The notes beneath the pieces are model-generated. The model worked only from the letters and a program-made list of their open reading frames with translations, did no database searches and was not told where the DNA came from. From contig CM066310.1 in assembly GCA_033807695.1 (NCBI GenBank), positions 3,348,001 to 3,412,000 of the forward strand: 64,000 bases of DNA, written 5' to 3'. The position numbers and the translations under genes are program-made. Within the stretch, counting starts at the first letter, position 1, and each line of letters starts with the position of its first letter. The stretch is from Daedaleopsis sinensis (lineage: Eukaryota; Basidiomycota; Agaricomycetes; Polyporales; Polyporaceae). Shown here piece by piece: positions 54,540 to 64,000 of the stretch.

Positions 54540-56100
54540 GACGAGCCAATGCGGAGGCGGCACGCCCCGCTGGCTATTATTGCGTGCCGTGCGTGCCGCG
54601 GACGGGCGTGCGCACGGACCACGGCTGCGGGGGTTAAGTACCGCGGCGGGGAGGATGGGACTCAGCAGTTCTCCCTCCCCCGTCCTCCCTCCCCCATCCT
54701 CCCCTCCATCCCACTCACCCTCTCGCCCTCTGGCCGGCTTGCACTGCTTGTCGCCGCCGTCGTCGTCGCTGTCGCACTCTGGACGGCCTTGCTCGACGTC
54801 GTGTCGGGCGTGCTGCTCGCTGGCAGAAGGCCGGTGCTCGTCGTGGCGAGCTCGATGGTCGCTGTCGCGGCTGCGGTACGTGTGCTGTCATCTCTGACGA
54901 GCGGCGCGGAGCTGACGTCGTGTCGTGCAGGTCGTGGACGCCCGTGGGCTCGAACACGGTGAGTTTGTCTATCTACACGCTATAGTGGTCGGAGGACTTA
55001 CCGAATGCGTTCTACAGTGGGCGCAATGGCTGCATTCGGTGAGTGTCACTCATGACGTCGTATGCGCGCTCTGACAGTCGCGTTACGATAGCGTCGCATC
55101 GGGCGTCGGTGATGCGCGGCGCGGAGAGCTGAGGCTGCAATGTGAGTAGCGTTCTGCGAGTTTCGCATCAGATACTCACGCTCCCTTCTGTCTCAGGCAC
55201 GACGGGGGAGGTGAGTGTTGGCGCATCTGTCGGGGCGGTGCACGAGTCGGGAAGTGCGGTAGATAGAGCCCTCGCAGATAGTTGGTGTCCCGTGCAGACG
55301 GGGGAGCACGACGGCGACGGGGCCGGGAAGCCCGAAGGAAGGACAGGGCGGCGGTGATGCGGACCTGGCCGTCTGAAGGACGCGTACAGGGCCCTGCCGT
55401 GGAGGATACTTCTGCCATTCGAAGTCGTTGTGGACGGTCGGATATCGGGGCGGCGGCGTGCCAGGGACGAGGGTGACCAGCGGCGGGCTGGCTATTCTTG
55501 CTGTGCCGCGCGTGCCGTGCCGCGTGCCGGACACGCCTGCGTACGGACCAGCGCTGTGGGGGATAAGTAGCGGGGCGGGGGAGGAGCGTCAGCACGCACC
55601 TCCTCCCCCTTGTTCGCTCGCTCCTCCCCCTCCTGCTCTGCTGGTTGCGCTGCCGCTCGTCGTCGTCGACGGCCGTCCGCGAGCTCGTGGTGGGCATGCT
55701 GCTCGACGGCCGACACTCCGTGCTCGTCGTGATGCGGGACGGGTCGCTGTGCTGGGTACAGGTAAGTCCCCTTCGCTCGTATTGGCTGGAGCACGAAGCT
55801 GATGTCGTGCGCTATAGATGTCGTCGTGTACGCGCCCGCGGACCCGTCGTCGGACGCTGTAGGGAGCGCGGTGATCTCGATCGGCCGGGGACTGGGTGTG
55901 CTAGGTGAGTGTGCTGGCGATGTCGTATGCGCGCGCTGATACTCACGGATTTCCATTGCATAGATCTTCTAGTTGCGATCGCGGAGGTTCTATGGTGAGT
56001 AATAGTCGCACCGTTCGAAGCTTACACTTCACTTACACTTGGTTTCTATCGTAGGCATGGTGGGGCGGCGTGAGGCGGACCGGAAGGTGAGTCGCCTGTA
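54540..56100 (+). repeat. Two diverged tandem copies of an exon-like cassette
   Basis: About 54560-55170 and 55480-56090 share order: a ggctatt.ttgc..tgcc element, tgggggataagta-like sequence, a pyrimidine-rich tract, a coding-like segment (VVSGVLLAGRRPVLVV / LVVGMLLDGRHSVLVV), then a series of short GTGAGT...TAG islands. In the second copy YAPADPSSDAVGSAVISI is also open. Frames do not connect cleanly across splice sites, so these may be decayed paralogous genes. Confidence 0.4.
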
Positions 56101-57499
56101 CGGCTATCGGGTGTGCGAGCTGACGAGATACGATCAGTAGATTGAAGTCATGAGATCTGTAAATAGACTTGTATTGAGCGTACAGTAGGATGACGTACGG
56201 TTGGGAGGAGAGACGGCGGTTTAGTCTGCGTCCTCGGGCCACAGTCTGACGGCCAGGGCGATAGTAGTGGAGATCAGGATGTCGGACGGGATTGGATGCG
56301 GACTGTGGCGGTCTGCTCAGTCGGTTTGGAGGACGTCTGGAGCGTTCGAGCGCACTCGAACGCGTTCTGCGAGATAGCAGTAGAGGCGGGGGACGGCAGC
56401 GGTGAGCGGAGGCGAGAGGTCGACTGTGAGCGTCGCAGTTTGATCAGGCGCGATCATCGAAAGGTTCTGGATGATGGGCCTAGAGCGTGCAGTTAGGTTA
56501 GATAGTCGTGTCATGTAGTCACGGCGAAACATGCTCGAGTTATACTCCAGTGGCTTACGGGGATTTAATCGAGCTGGAGAGTCATCGGACGGCGACGGCA
56601 GGTGCGGCAGTTTCGAGATTGAACTGGTTCGAACGAGTGGGGGTTGTAGCGAGAGAGAGCGGCTTGCAGCGGACGCGGGTGGGAGTGGAGGGCGGCGGAT
56701 TGGGAGAAGGCGACTGTGTACTACTTGTATGCGCATACAATACAAAAATGACATGGACTTACCTGATCCGGGAGAGGACGGTGTGCAGCAGAGACGGAGC
56801 ACCTCAGAGCGGACGCAGACAGAGTGTAGTAGGACCTGAGCCAAGTCGGATCAAGTGTCCAGGGAGTTACAGGCAGCAGTACGAGAAGAGATTGACTTAC
56901 AGACCATTCATACATGAGTTTTCGACGGGAAATGGCGCATATAGCGACTGCGTGATCACAGCGAGAGAAGGGCGATAGAAAGCAAGGCCGAGGTGGACGG
57001 ATGGGGGAAGAGCGCGGGTGATGACCGAAGAAGTACCGTCGGACGAGGGCTGTGAGCGGATCGTGTGCACGTGAGACATCGTCGCGGAGGCGGTCAGCAG
57101 CTCGCAGTCATCGCGGCCAGGCGACCGAGTGCGCAGAGTGTGAGTCCCAAGTCCGAGAGAGCAGCCAGGAGGGAGCAGAGAGCAGGCAGCGCCGAGAGTC
57201 GCAGAGACGAGAAGCAGAGGGACGGAGGAGAGCACTCGCAGCCGGGCAGACCCTCCGCTCTTGCCCGGCCCTGTCGCCCGACGCCAACGCGTGCGCCGAC
57301 GCGTGCGGGAGACCGACGGCCGACGCGTGCGGGAGACGGACGGCCGTCATCGTCGTCGTCGCTGTCCGAGTTCGTTGTGGTCCTGCCAGAACAGGCGCCT
57401 GCGTGGCGCGGCGCACCGGCGCGGGCAAATGCCGGCGGGCGTCTGTGTCAAAGTTGTGCGCAACGCAACACAGCCTCGGACCCTTCACCGTCCTCTCTC

Positions 57500-57561
57500 T
57501 CCTCCTCCTCCTCCCATCCTCCTCCTCCTCCTCCTCCTCCTCCTCCTCCTTCCCCTCTCCG
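57500..57561. repeat. (TCC)n microsatellite, 5' of G-alpha copy 2
   Basis: Interrupted (tcc)n tract of about 60 bp in the leader before the ATG at 57581, longer than in copy 1. Confidence 0.8.
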
Positions 57562-57580
57562 CCCGCCTGCTCCCTGTGCG

Positions 57581-59714
57581 ATGACCGCCGTCGCGTCCCG
57601 CTCGCTCTGGTCCACCGCAGACCCCGACGACCCTCTCGCAAAGGCTCTCCAGCCCCCGATCGACGAGACCCCCGAGGAGCGCACTGTCCGAGTCCGCCAG
57701 CTCGAGGACGCCGCACGCGTCTCGAAGGAGATCGACGACGAGATAGCCCAGGCAAAGAAGGCCTACGACCGTCGCAAGAAGGCCATAAAGATCCTCCTGC
57801 TTGGTGCGTGCCCCCCGCTCTCCCCCCAGTCCGCCGTCCGACCTCCGCCCAGGCCAGGCCGAGTCCGGGAAGAGCACGACCCTCAAGAGTACGTCCCATT
57901 CTGCTCACTCTGCGCGTCGCTCATGTCCTCCAGACTTTCAACTCGCGTTCTCCCCACAACACTTCGCCAAAGAACGCGCTGCATGGAAGACCATCATACA
58001 GTTGAACCTCCTCCGGTAAGTCGCTGACTCATTCTCACCGGGGGCACCGTGATATGCAACACCGTGTTGCATCCTGCTCCCATTCGGTTCATTGGCAAAA
58101 TGTGAGTTGCGTGGCACTCAGCGATATCGATACACCTTAGTCCCATGCTAGTTACATGCCGCCTTCGAAATGTTACCAGCATGGGACAGGCTGTCTGTGA
58201 TATAGTTCAAGTGACTCGAATTGAGGAAAGTCATATTTGGTCAGCACTCTTGGGTTGGGGGGAGCGTCGTACTCCTCCATGTCCGACTCCGAGTTGTCCA
58301 CCAAGGACTGCGACGCAGACGGCGCCGGACGCGTGCCCGGCAGGAGGAGGGGGACTTGTGAACTTCTCGTCGTCGTCGGGAGCATCGCGATACAGGCTCA
58401 GCTTCTCCGCCATCGCCGCGCGCCGCTAGGTTCGACGCACACGTGCACCCGCTCGCGAGCCCCCCTGCGGCTCCGGGGGTAGGGGCGACAGCGTCGACTC
58501 GGCGCTGTTGCGCCAAGTCATGTTTGGCCAATGATCACGCTGTGATCAGGATGTAGCAGCTCGTTACACATAGCACTGTCCCCGGTGTCTCCCGCATACC
58601 CCTCCTGACACCTCCCAGCAACGTCAAACGTCTCCTCGAGGTCCTCCAAGACGAGTGGGAGTCCTCGATGCAGACCACCACTCCATCCTCCATCGCCAAG
58701 GGCAAGGGCGTCGCCGGCCGCACTCCGTCCTCCCCCGGCGTCCGCTTCTCGACCTCTCCTCTCAACGACAACCACCGCCGCATCCGCATGCGCCTCTCTG
58801 CCCTCATCCCGATCGAGGAAGAGCTCACGAAGAAGCTCATGCCCGACAACGGCGCCGCCTCGCGCGATCTCTGTGTCCGCGCAGGCTCCGGCTGGAAGGG
58901 CATCATGACGGCCCTCGGGGCGAATACGAGCACAGTGCTCCCCGACGTCCCGCTCAAGAACCCGCCGCTCGTGTCTGCGCTGAAGGGCAGCTCAAGACCG
59001 AGTACCGCCGACGCAAGATACAAGGACAACCCGTCCGCCGTGCTGGCCGCGTGCAAGGACGACATCGTCGCGATCTGGGAGGACACGACCGTGCGCGGCG
59101 TGCTCAAGAAGCACAACGTCCGTCTACAGGACATGCCTGGTTTGTGAGTACGATACTGCTCCTCGCGACGTCATGCTCACGCGCACACAGCTTCCTCAAC
59201 GACGCTGCGCGGGTAGCAGCGATCACCTACGAGCCCTCAGACGGTGCGCGTGCTCTCTCCCGCACTCTATCGCGTTCTGACGTCCCGCAGACGACATTGT
59301 CCGGGCGCGCGTACGCACACTCGGCGTCGAAGAGCACCACTTCACGATGGAGAGCGGTATGTGCATGTGAGACATCGCGCACCGCACCCCGAGCTAATCA
59401 CGCGCCACAGGTGCGCTCCCAGGGACAGAGTGGTACATCTACGACGTCGGTGGCAGCCGCAGCTGTGTACGTCTCCACCCGGTGCTGATGAATGGTGTTC
59501 CTGATGTTCGTTGCACGCACAGCGCCAGCACTGGATACCGTACTTTGACGACGTGCAGGCCATCATCTTCCTCGCCCCGCTCGCGTTCAACCTGACGCTC
59601 GAGGAGGACCGCGTGCAGGATAGGCGCTCGACGGTGTACATGGCAGACTCAATATATTTCGTTGCGCGCCTCGAGTGTGCGTTCGCGGCTGTTGATATCA
59701 TTGGTGGCCGTTGA
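57581..59714 (+). CDS. Truncated, atypical G-protein alpha subunit, copy 2
   Basis: Exons 57581-57803, 57853-57888, 57934-58015, 58619-59143, 59191-59243, 59291-59356, 59411-59466, 59523-59714; 410 aa. Up to EEDR (residue about 377) the protein is identical to copy 1, including P-loop GQAESGKST, switch I RVRTLGV and the Ser-substituted switch II DVGGSRSC, although the DNA differs at about 24 positions. Beyond EEDRVQD the copies diverge: copy 1 reads YAADS and continues past GGRW, copy 2 reads YMADS and stops at GGR (TGA 59712-59714). G4 and G5 are missing here too. The frame is open upstream of the ATG to 57065, but that extension has no counterpart in copy 1. Confidence 0.72.
58016..58618 (+). 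other. Large intron of G-alpha copy 2 with extra gene-like segment
   Basis: 603 nt. It has the same three palindromes as copy 1 (58054-58072, 58142-58185, 58532-58548) plus about 155 bp (around 58288-58440) absent from copy 1. On the minus strand this reads MAEKLSLYRDAPDDDEKF in one frame and SQSLVDNSESDMEEYDAPPN, PRVLTKYDFPQFESLEL in another, resembling a fragment of an acidic protein gene. Confidence 0.55.
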
Positions 59715-60831
59715 CATCGCTGGTGTTATGGAGTGCAGAGGGGGATAATCTGGACGTGGGGGAGTGCGGGGGGGAGTAATCTGGACGTGCGGGAGGGCAG
59801 AGGAGGGTAGGGGGCACGGCACAGTACAGGGGATGGGCGCTACTCAGTTCTCACTCGCGCTCGTGCTCGCGGACCAAGTCTCATGCAGTACAGCTAGTAT
59901 GAACACAGCTCAAGGTACGCATGTCCTCCTGACTGCACTCGTCCGTTTGCTACCCCGATCCCCAGAACACATCCGCCCACTCTCCCTCGTGCTCTCGCTG
60001 AGCCAGACATGACTGCCGCACGTCAGCTCTCCGCTCCCGTCACACACTCGCCCTTCAAGTACGATACACAGCCTGTCCACGCTGCAGTCAGTACAGAGGG
60101 CTCGAGACATCGTCGCCAAGCAGAGCTCGGAAGCCGACCCCGTCCGCCCCTCGCCCGGGCCGCCTGCCGACAGTGTCTGTTTTGCGCCACGAACAACTGT
60201 CCGGATAGCGTCCGCCGACCGCAGCCCGCACGCTGTGCACACCCGCCGACTCGGACAGCGCACGCAGCCTGTACCATAAAAAAGAGTGTGAGTGCTCGCT
60301 CGACTCGCATTCGGGACCGGGAGCTTACCTTGCGACTTCACAGACGGTGTTTGACGCCATGCAGTCGATTGCCGACCGCTCCACCCATCTCATCCGCCTT
60401 CGAAAGGTCCTGACAAGCCTGTTTCCTGCTGAGCATGACCCCACCGGCTGCCAGCGCCGGCTATGCACGTCGCTGAGTCAGCCACCTCTCATTACGAACG
60501 ACGTTGAGCTGCAAAATTCACCTTCGCGACTACAGCTACCGTCTCGCGCGACCGGACGTCAGGCGACGGTCCGTGTCCGAGTCCGGTACGCCTGTGAGCG
60601 CGGTCGACGCTGTATATAGACAACAACGTCAGCAAGCATCTCACGTATCATCAAGCCGCATGACTTACCCCTCAGACTACGATCGCTGCCGTCACCGCCG
60701 TCTTCCGCGGTGTGCGAGTCTAGATCCGCAGCCAGGTGAGTCAGTGTTATCGAGACAATGAACGTAAGGATTACTTACCATGTCTTCGCGCTGTTGAGAG
60801 CGGATCCCGCTGGAAGAACCGAACGGCGGGG
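59715..60831. other. Exon-like mosaic downstream of G-alpha copy 2
   Basis: Counterpart of 48.76-49.94 kb with replacements and indels. MTAARQLSAPVTHSPF (60009) and TVFDAMQSIADRSTHL (60343) are recognisable. No gene model is supported. Confidence 0.3.
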
Positions 60832-60938
60832 CCGGCGATGAGGACGAGGAACAACGGCGCCAGCGATGAGGACGAGAACAACGGCGCCAGCGACGAGGAC
60901 GAGGAACGACGGGGCGGGCGACGAGGACAAGGCCGGTG
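60832..60938. repeat. 28-bp minisatellite, copy 2 (about 3.8 units)
   Basis: Same unit as at 49939-50130 but three units shorter; one unit is 27 bp. Confidence 0.85.
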
Positions 60939-61370
60939 TGTCAGCGAGAGGGATTGGGGTCCGAGGCGGAAGGCACGGCGACGAGCCCAGCTGTTTGCAC
61001 CACCGCCGCGCGATGTTGAGGACACGGGGAGCTTCGTCAAGCTGGTGGCCGTCGTCGTGGTCTCGAGCGTCGTCGCATGGGCCGGTGCGTGAGCGTGAGC
61101 GGTACAGGTCCGAGGTGGAAGGCACAGTGACGAGCCCGGCTGTCTGCGGCACCATAGCGCGGTGTAGAGGACTCGTCGACAGAGAACTGTCGTCGTGGTC
61201 TCGAGCGCCGTCGCGTGAGCCGGTGTGTCAGCGAGGGCCGTACAGATCCGAGGTGGAAGGCATGGTGACGAGCCCGGCAGTCTGTGCCGCCGCAGCGCGA
61301 TGTAGAGGACACGCGCGGAGCTTGCTGAACGACAGACAAGTCGGCGTGTGGTCTCGAGCGCCGTTGCATG
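60936..61370. repeat. Tandem repeat of about 140 bp, three units (copy 2)
   Basis: Units begin at about 60936, 61084 and 61222; the corresponding array in copy 1 has two. Sequence between units is 85-90% similar by eye. Confidence 0.8.
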
Positions 61371-62168
61371 TAGATGGAAGGCTCCGCGTCTTGTACATGT
61401 GTGGTGTGTCGCATCATGCAACATGTCGTTTTAAACCTGGACGTCACAGCTACCGGTCAGTCAGGTCTAGTCGCACGATGGGACACACAAATACCACTCA
61501 CCCATCTGTGATAACTCCGTGTCCCTCTGTAGCTGACCTCGCTGCGAGAAGACGTCACAGATAAGGCTGCAGGAGGGCTATGAGTCAGTCTCTGACTTGC
61601 TACGTGCACGGCGAACCAGGTACGTACCCACGCAACGTGACCACAAGCCACTCGTGCTCGCCGCTGATCTGCACCCGCCGATGCCGCCCACAGACTGGCA
61701 GTGGACTTGAAGGAAGCGCCGGCCCCGGGCCCACGCAATGTACGACCACAGCGCGGCGACGAGCCAGCTCTGGCGTGGTCCGTGTCGATGGTTGGTGGAG
61801 ATACTGTGACGGAGAGGACGGGCTCCAACCTGTCAAGTCCTGGCGACTTGTCGACCGCCGTCGGAGATCTGAATGGTAAAGAGAATGCATGAGATTCGAG
61901 CTCACGCGGGACACCAGACACTACTCACACGTTCCTAGTACGCCTTTCTCCCCGTCCGAGTCTTCGACGATGTGTCAACCTTGATGGTCGTCACGATGCT
62001 CGCCGGCAGCAACTACGCCGGCAACGACACTCGCCGGTGACTGCACCAGACAGGACGGTGAGTGTGAGGACAGGAACACAGAATATGGCATCGTACTCAC
62101 ATGTCCGTCGGACGCGTCTGCACATGATGCAGATCCTACCGCTGCATGTTGTGTTGAATGCTCGAGGT
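61371..62168. other. Unresolved part of duplication copy 2
   Basis: Counterpart of 50.41-51.21 kb; no gene model. Confidence 0.25.
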
Positions 62169-62931
62169 CTACAAGTCGTAAGAGAGAAATTTGTTTAAGT
62201 CTGCGCGAGCAAGCTCATGCGAATGGTACGTACACGTCTGCCAATCGACTTGCGTGAGTCTCGGCGCGTTCCATGCGCCTCTTGTCCTAGGTCCGTACGT
62301 GACTGCTGCGATACACAAGTCAGAGTGTGCCCGGAGTGTCTGAGTCAGGTCATACGGGTACTCACCGGTGGAAATCCCCAAACCTGGATGATCTTGAGCT
62401 CGACGCCGCGGCATCAATACCTGGAGGCGTCGAGGGGATCCGAGAGAGATCGTCGTCGCCGCCGTCGTCTCGTGAAAGCGTCGGGATAGACAGCGGGAGA
62501 TCGTCGTTGCGGTCGTCGAAGGCAAGCGTGAGGATGAACGGCGGGAGGACATGGGGGTACGGGAGAAAGAGACTGACGGAGAGAGCCGAGCCGTTGCGTC
62601 CTCCCGTCATTCTCACATTCCCACCACCCATGGTCTGGCCTCCGCCGACGGAACAAAGTTCAGCGGGCGCGTGTCGGCAGCCCGAGAAGCCCTGAGCGCG
62701 CTCTCTGTCCGACGGGAAAGCCCGAACTATTACTGCTCAGTCGGTGCATCTCCGCGTCCCTTCTCCGGGAACTGGCTCGGGAGGCACCGAGGTCCAGAGC
62801 CTCCGTTCTCCGTTCTCCTCCTCCTCTTGTCCGTCTCCCGTGCTGCTCTTCCGATACCACCTATCTGTAGTGGATGGGACAGGCAGGAGTGTGCTAGCAG
62901 GAGGTAGATTCCGAGGGTCTTCAACTCCTCG
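62169..62931. other. Highly conserved block of the duplication, copy 2
   Basis: Counterpart of 51208-51970, about 98-99% identical by eye; open frames on both strands as described there. Confidence 0.35.
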
Positions 62932-64000
62932 TTTCTCCAGAAATAGATTTCATGCCGCAACGTCAAATTCGAGGTGGGAGACACGATGATCCTCTCAATT
63001 CCCACCGATCTTCCGGGCGGACTTCTCTCAGATGGGTGTCCCCGCGCGGTGGGAACTTGTGCATAGCTCCTTCTCCCCATGCACTCCTCCTCCTCCTCCT
63101 CCTCCTCCTCCTCCTCTGCTATAATTATGTTCATGCACTCATTGAGTGTCCCCTCAGTGGCACGCACGCCCTCGCCGTGTGGAGCAGCGGGCAGGAAATA
63201 GCGGAGTGTGAGGCATTTTTGGGAGGTCGTAACAACGGTGGCATAGACGGCACTCGCGGCACGGAGCACCGGTTGTGTGGATTGTTCGACGTGATGCGGG
63301 GTAGCCTTCTAACCTCAGGGTCGAGGACGGAAGTCTGTGGCGCACTCCGATTCCGCCGACTGGAGTCCAAGCAGCGGCCATAGGAGCCTCTGTAGGGTTC
63401 AATTCCTATCGCTCTGCACACAGACAATCTACAGGTCAGAAGAGCTCAAAGGGAGAGGACGAGAACGGAGGAGAGAACGGCCACGGTGGCTAAGCCGTGC
63501 GCGCAGCACAAAGGCAGTGCTCCGGCAGAAGATTCTCAGCGCCCTCCCAAGCTTCGGGCCTCGACACACCTCAGGCACGATATTGCGTCACTCGCATGCG
63601 TATCAGTATCGGACTTGTAGACATACCCTCCGCTCCCTCAAATACATCAGCTCTGCTCCGAAAGAGCATCACAGCTCGAGCTCGCAGAAGCTGGAGTGAA
63701 TGCTCCGATAACTTGCGTGCCTGCGGACTGGGTGCATCGTGCTGGAAGGGACGGGAGAGCGGTCAGCGGAGAATCGAATCAGCGCCGGAGAACCAACATG
63801 CTAGGCGAGATGAATCCAGACGGACAATGTGACGGGGAACGTCTCGCATTCCCAGGAAGGGAATGTTCCCATCTCCTCGCTGCAATATTCCTCCGCCGCC
63901 GTCTCCGTCAGTTCCGGGGACCCGCTCGGTGAGCTGCCATGCTGCATTGCAGTCATGTAGACTACTCCGAGTCAGCTGCGATGCTTCAAGACATGGGTCG
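62932..64000. other. Distal part of duplication copy 2
   Basis: Counterpart of 51.97-53.05 kb, running off the window. No gene model. Confidence 0.3.
63084..63117. repeat. (TCC)n microsatellite
   Basis: About eleven cct/tcc units, expanded from about two units in copy 1. Confidence 0.8.

Larger units (their letters stand above)
53046..57390. other. Single-copy spacer between the duplicated segments
   Basis: 4.3 kb without a counterpart elsewhere in the window, although it could be part of a larger duplication unit extending past the end. It contains one plausible small gene (53386-53670) and a diverged internal repeat (54.5-56.1 kb). The rest (56.1-57.39 kb) shows no supported gene. Confidence 0.4.
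57391..64000 (+). repeat. Copy 2 of the direct segmental duplication (runs off the window)
   Basis: Counterpart of 46578-53045. Homology still continues at base 64000 (cattgcag.catg.agactactc matches 52992-53010), so the true unit is longer than seen here. Differences include a 155-bp segment in the G-alpha intron, fewer 28-bp units, and one extra unit of the 140-bp repeat. Confidence 0.9.

Noticed and set aside
57065..58027. Upstream extension of G-alpha copy 2 by about 170 residues
   Set aside because: In frame, but Arg-rich, repetitive and without counterpart in copy 1, whose protein is otherwise identical; the ATG at 57581 is shared by both copies.
60771..61424. Minus-strand 217-codon repeat protein
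   Set aside because: Open across the 140-bp repeats in copy 2, but in copy 1 the corresponding frame differs and is Arg/Ser-rich; reported as a repeat rather than a gene.

Overview
The window is fungal nuclear DNA, most likely from an agaricomycete (Basidiomycota). It is GC-rich. Genes are split by very short introns (about 48-90 nt, GTRNGT donors, CAG/TAG acceptors). It carries a basidiomycete-style G-alpha gene with an enlarged helical domain and a dense F-box family. I recognise no rRNA, tRNA, CRISPR or bacterial-type operon. All exon structures below were read by eye from splice sites and reading frame and have no transcript support.

Layout. 1-2975: 3' part of a large low-complexity, probably nuclear protein gene with many SUMO-consensus-like motifs. 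3227-3868: an Atl1-type alkyltransferase-like protein. 4093-34092: an F-box/LRR-like gene cluster of ten apparently usable genes and three broken copies, with a fourth remnant near 40.6 kb. It is interrupted by two secreted-protein genes (9.0-10.2 kb; 11.8-13.1 kb, the latter with an in-frame stop) and a decayed formamidase copy (30.0-30.5 kb). 34.6-35.5 kb: a gene of unknown family. 36418-38371: a DUF4419 gene with a foldback, MITE-like element in an intron. 38910-40211: a seven-exon formamidase/acetamidase gene. 41.5-43.7 kb: a decayed chimera of nitronate monooxygenase and GPP34/Vps74. 43.7-46.6 kb: no convincing gene.

46578-64000 is dominated by a direct duplication of at least 6.5 kb, whose second copy runs off the window. 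Each copy starts with a G-alpha gene that keeps the P-loop and switch I arginine, has Ser where the catalytic switch II Gln should be, and lacks the NKxD and TCAT-type base-recognition motifs. Between the copies the G-alpha exons differ at about 24 sites, all synonymous by my hand count, so the odd protein looks selectively maintained. Downstream of each G-alpha the sequence is a mosaic of minisatellites and exon-like fragments I cannot resolve.

Two short cis elements recur: a 16-bp CRE-like palindromic box upstream of Atl1, formamidase and the 4-5 kb F-box duplication, and a GCGCTCGTAC ... GTTATCG box just upstream of one F-box subfamily. The genes do not form a pathway. The region is best viewed as a rapidly duplicating accessory locus.
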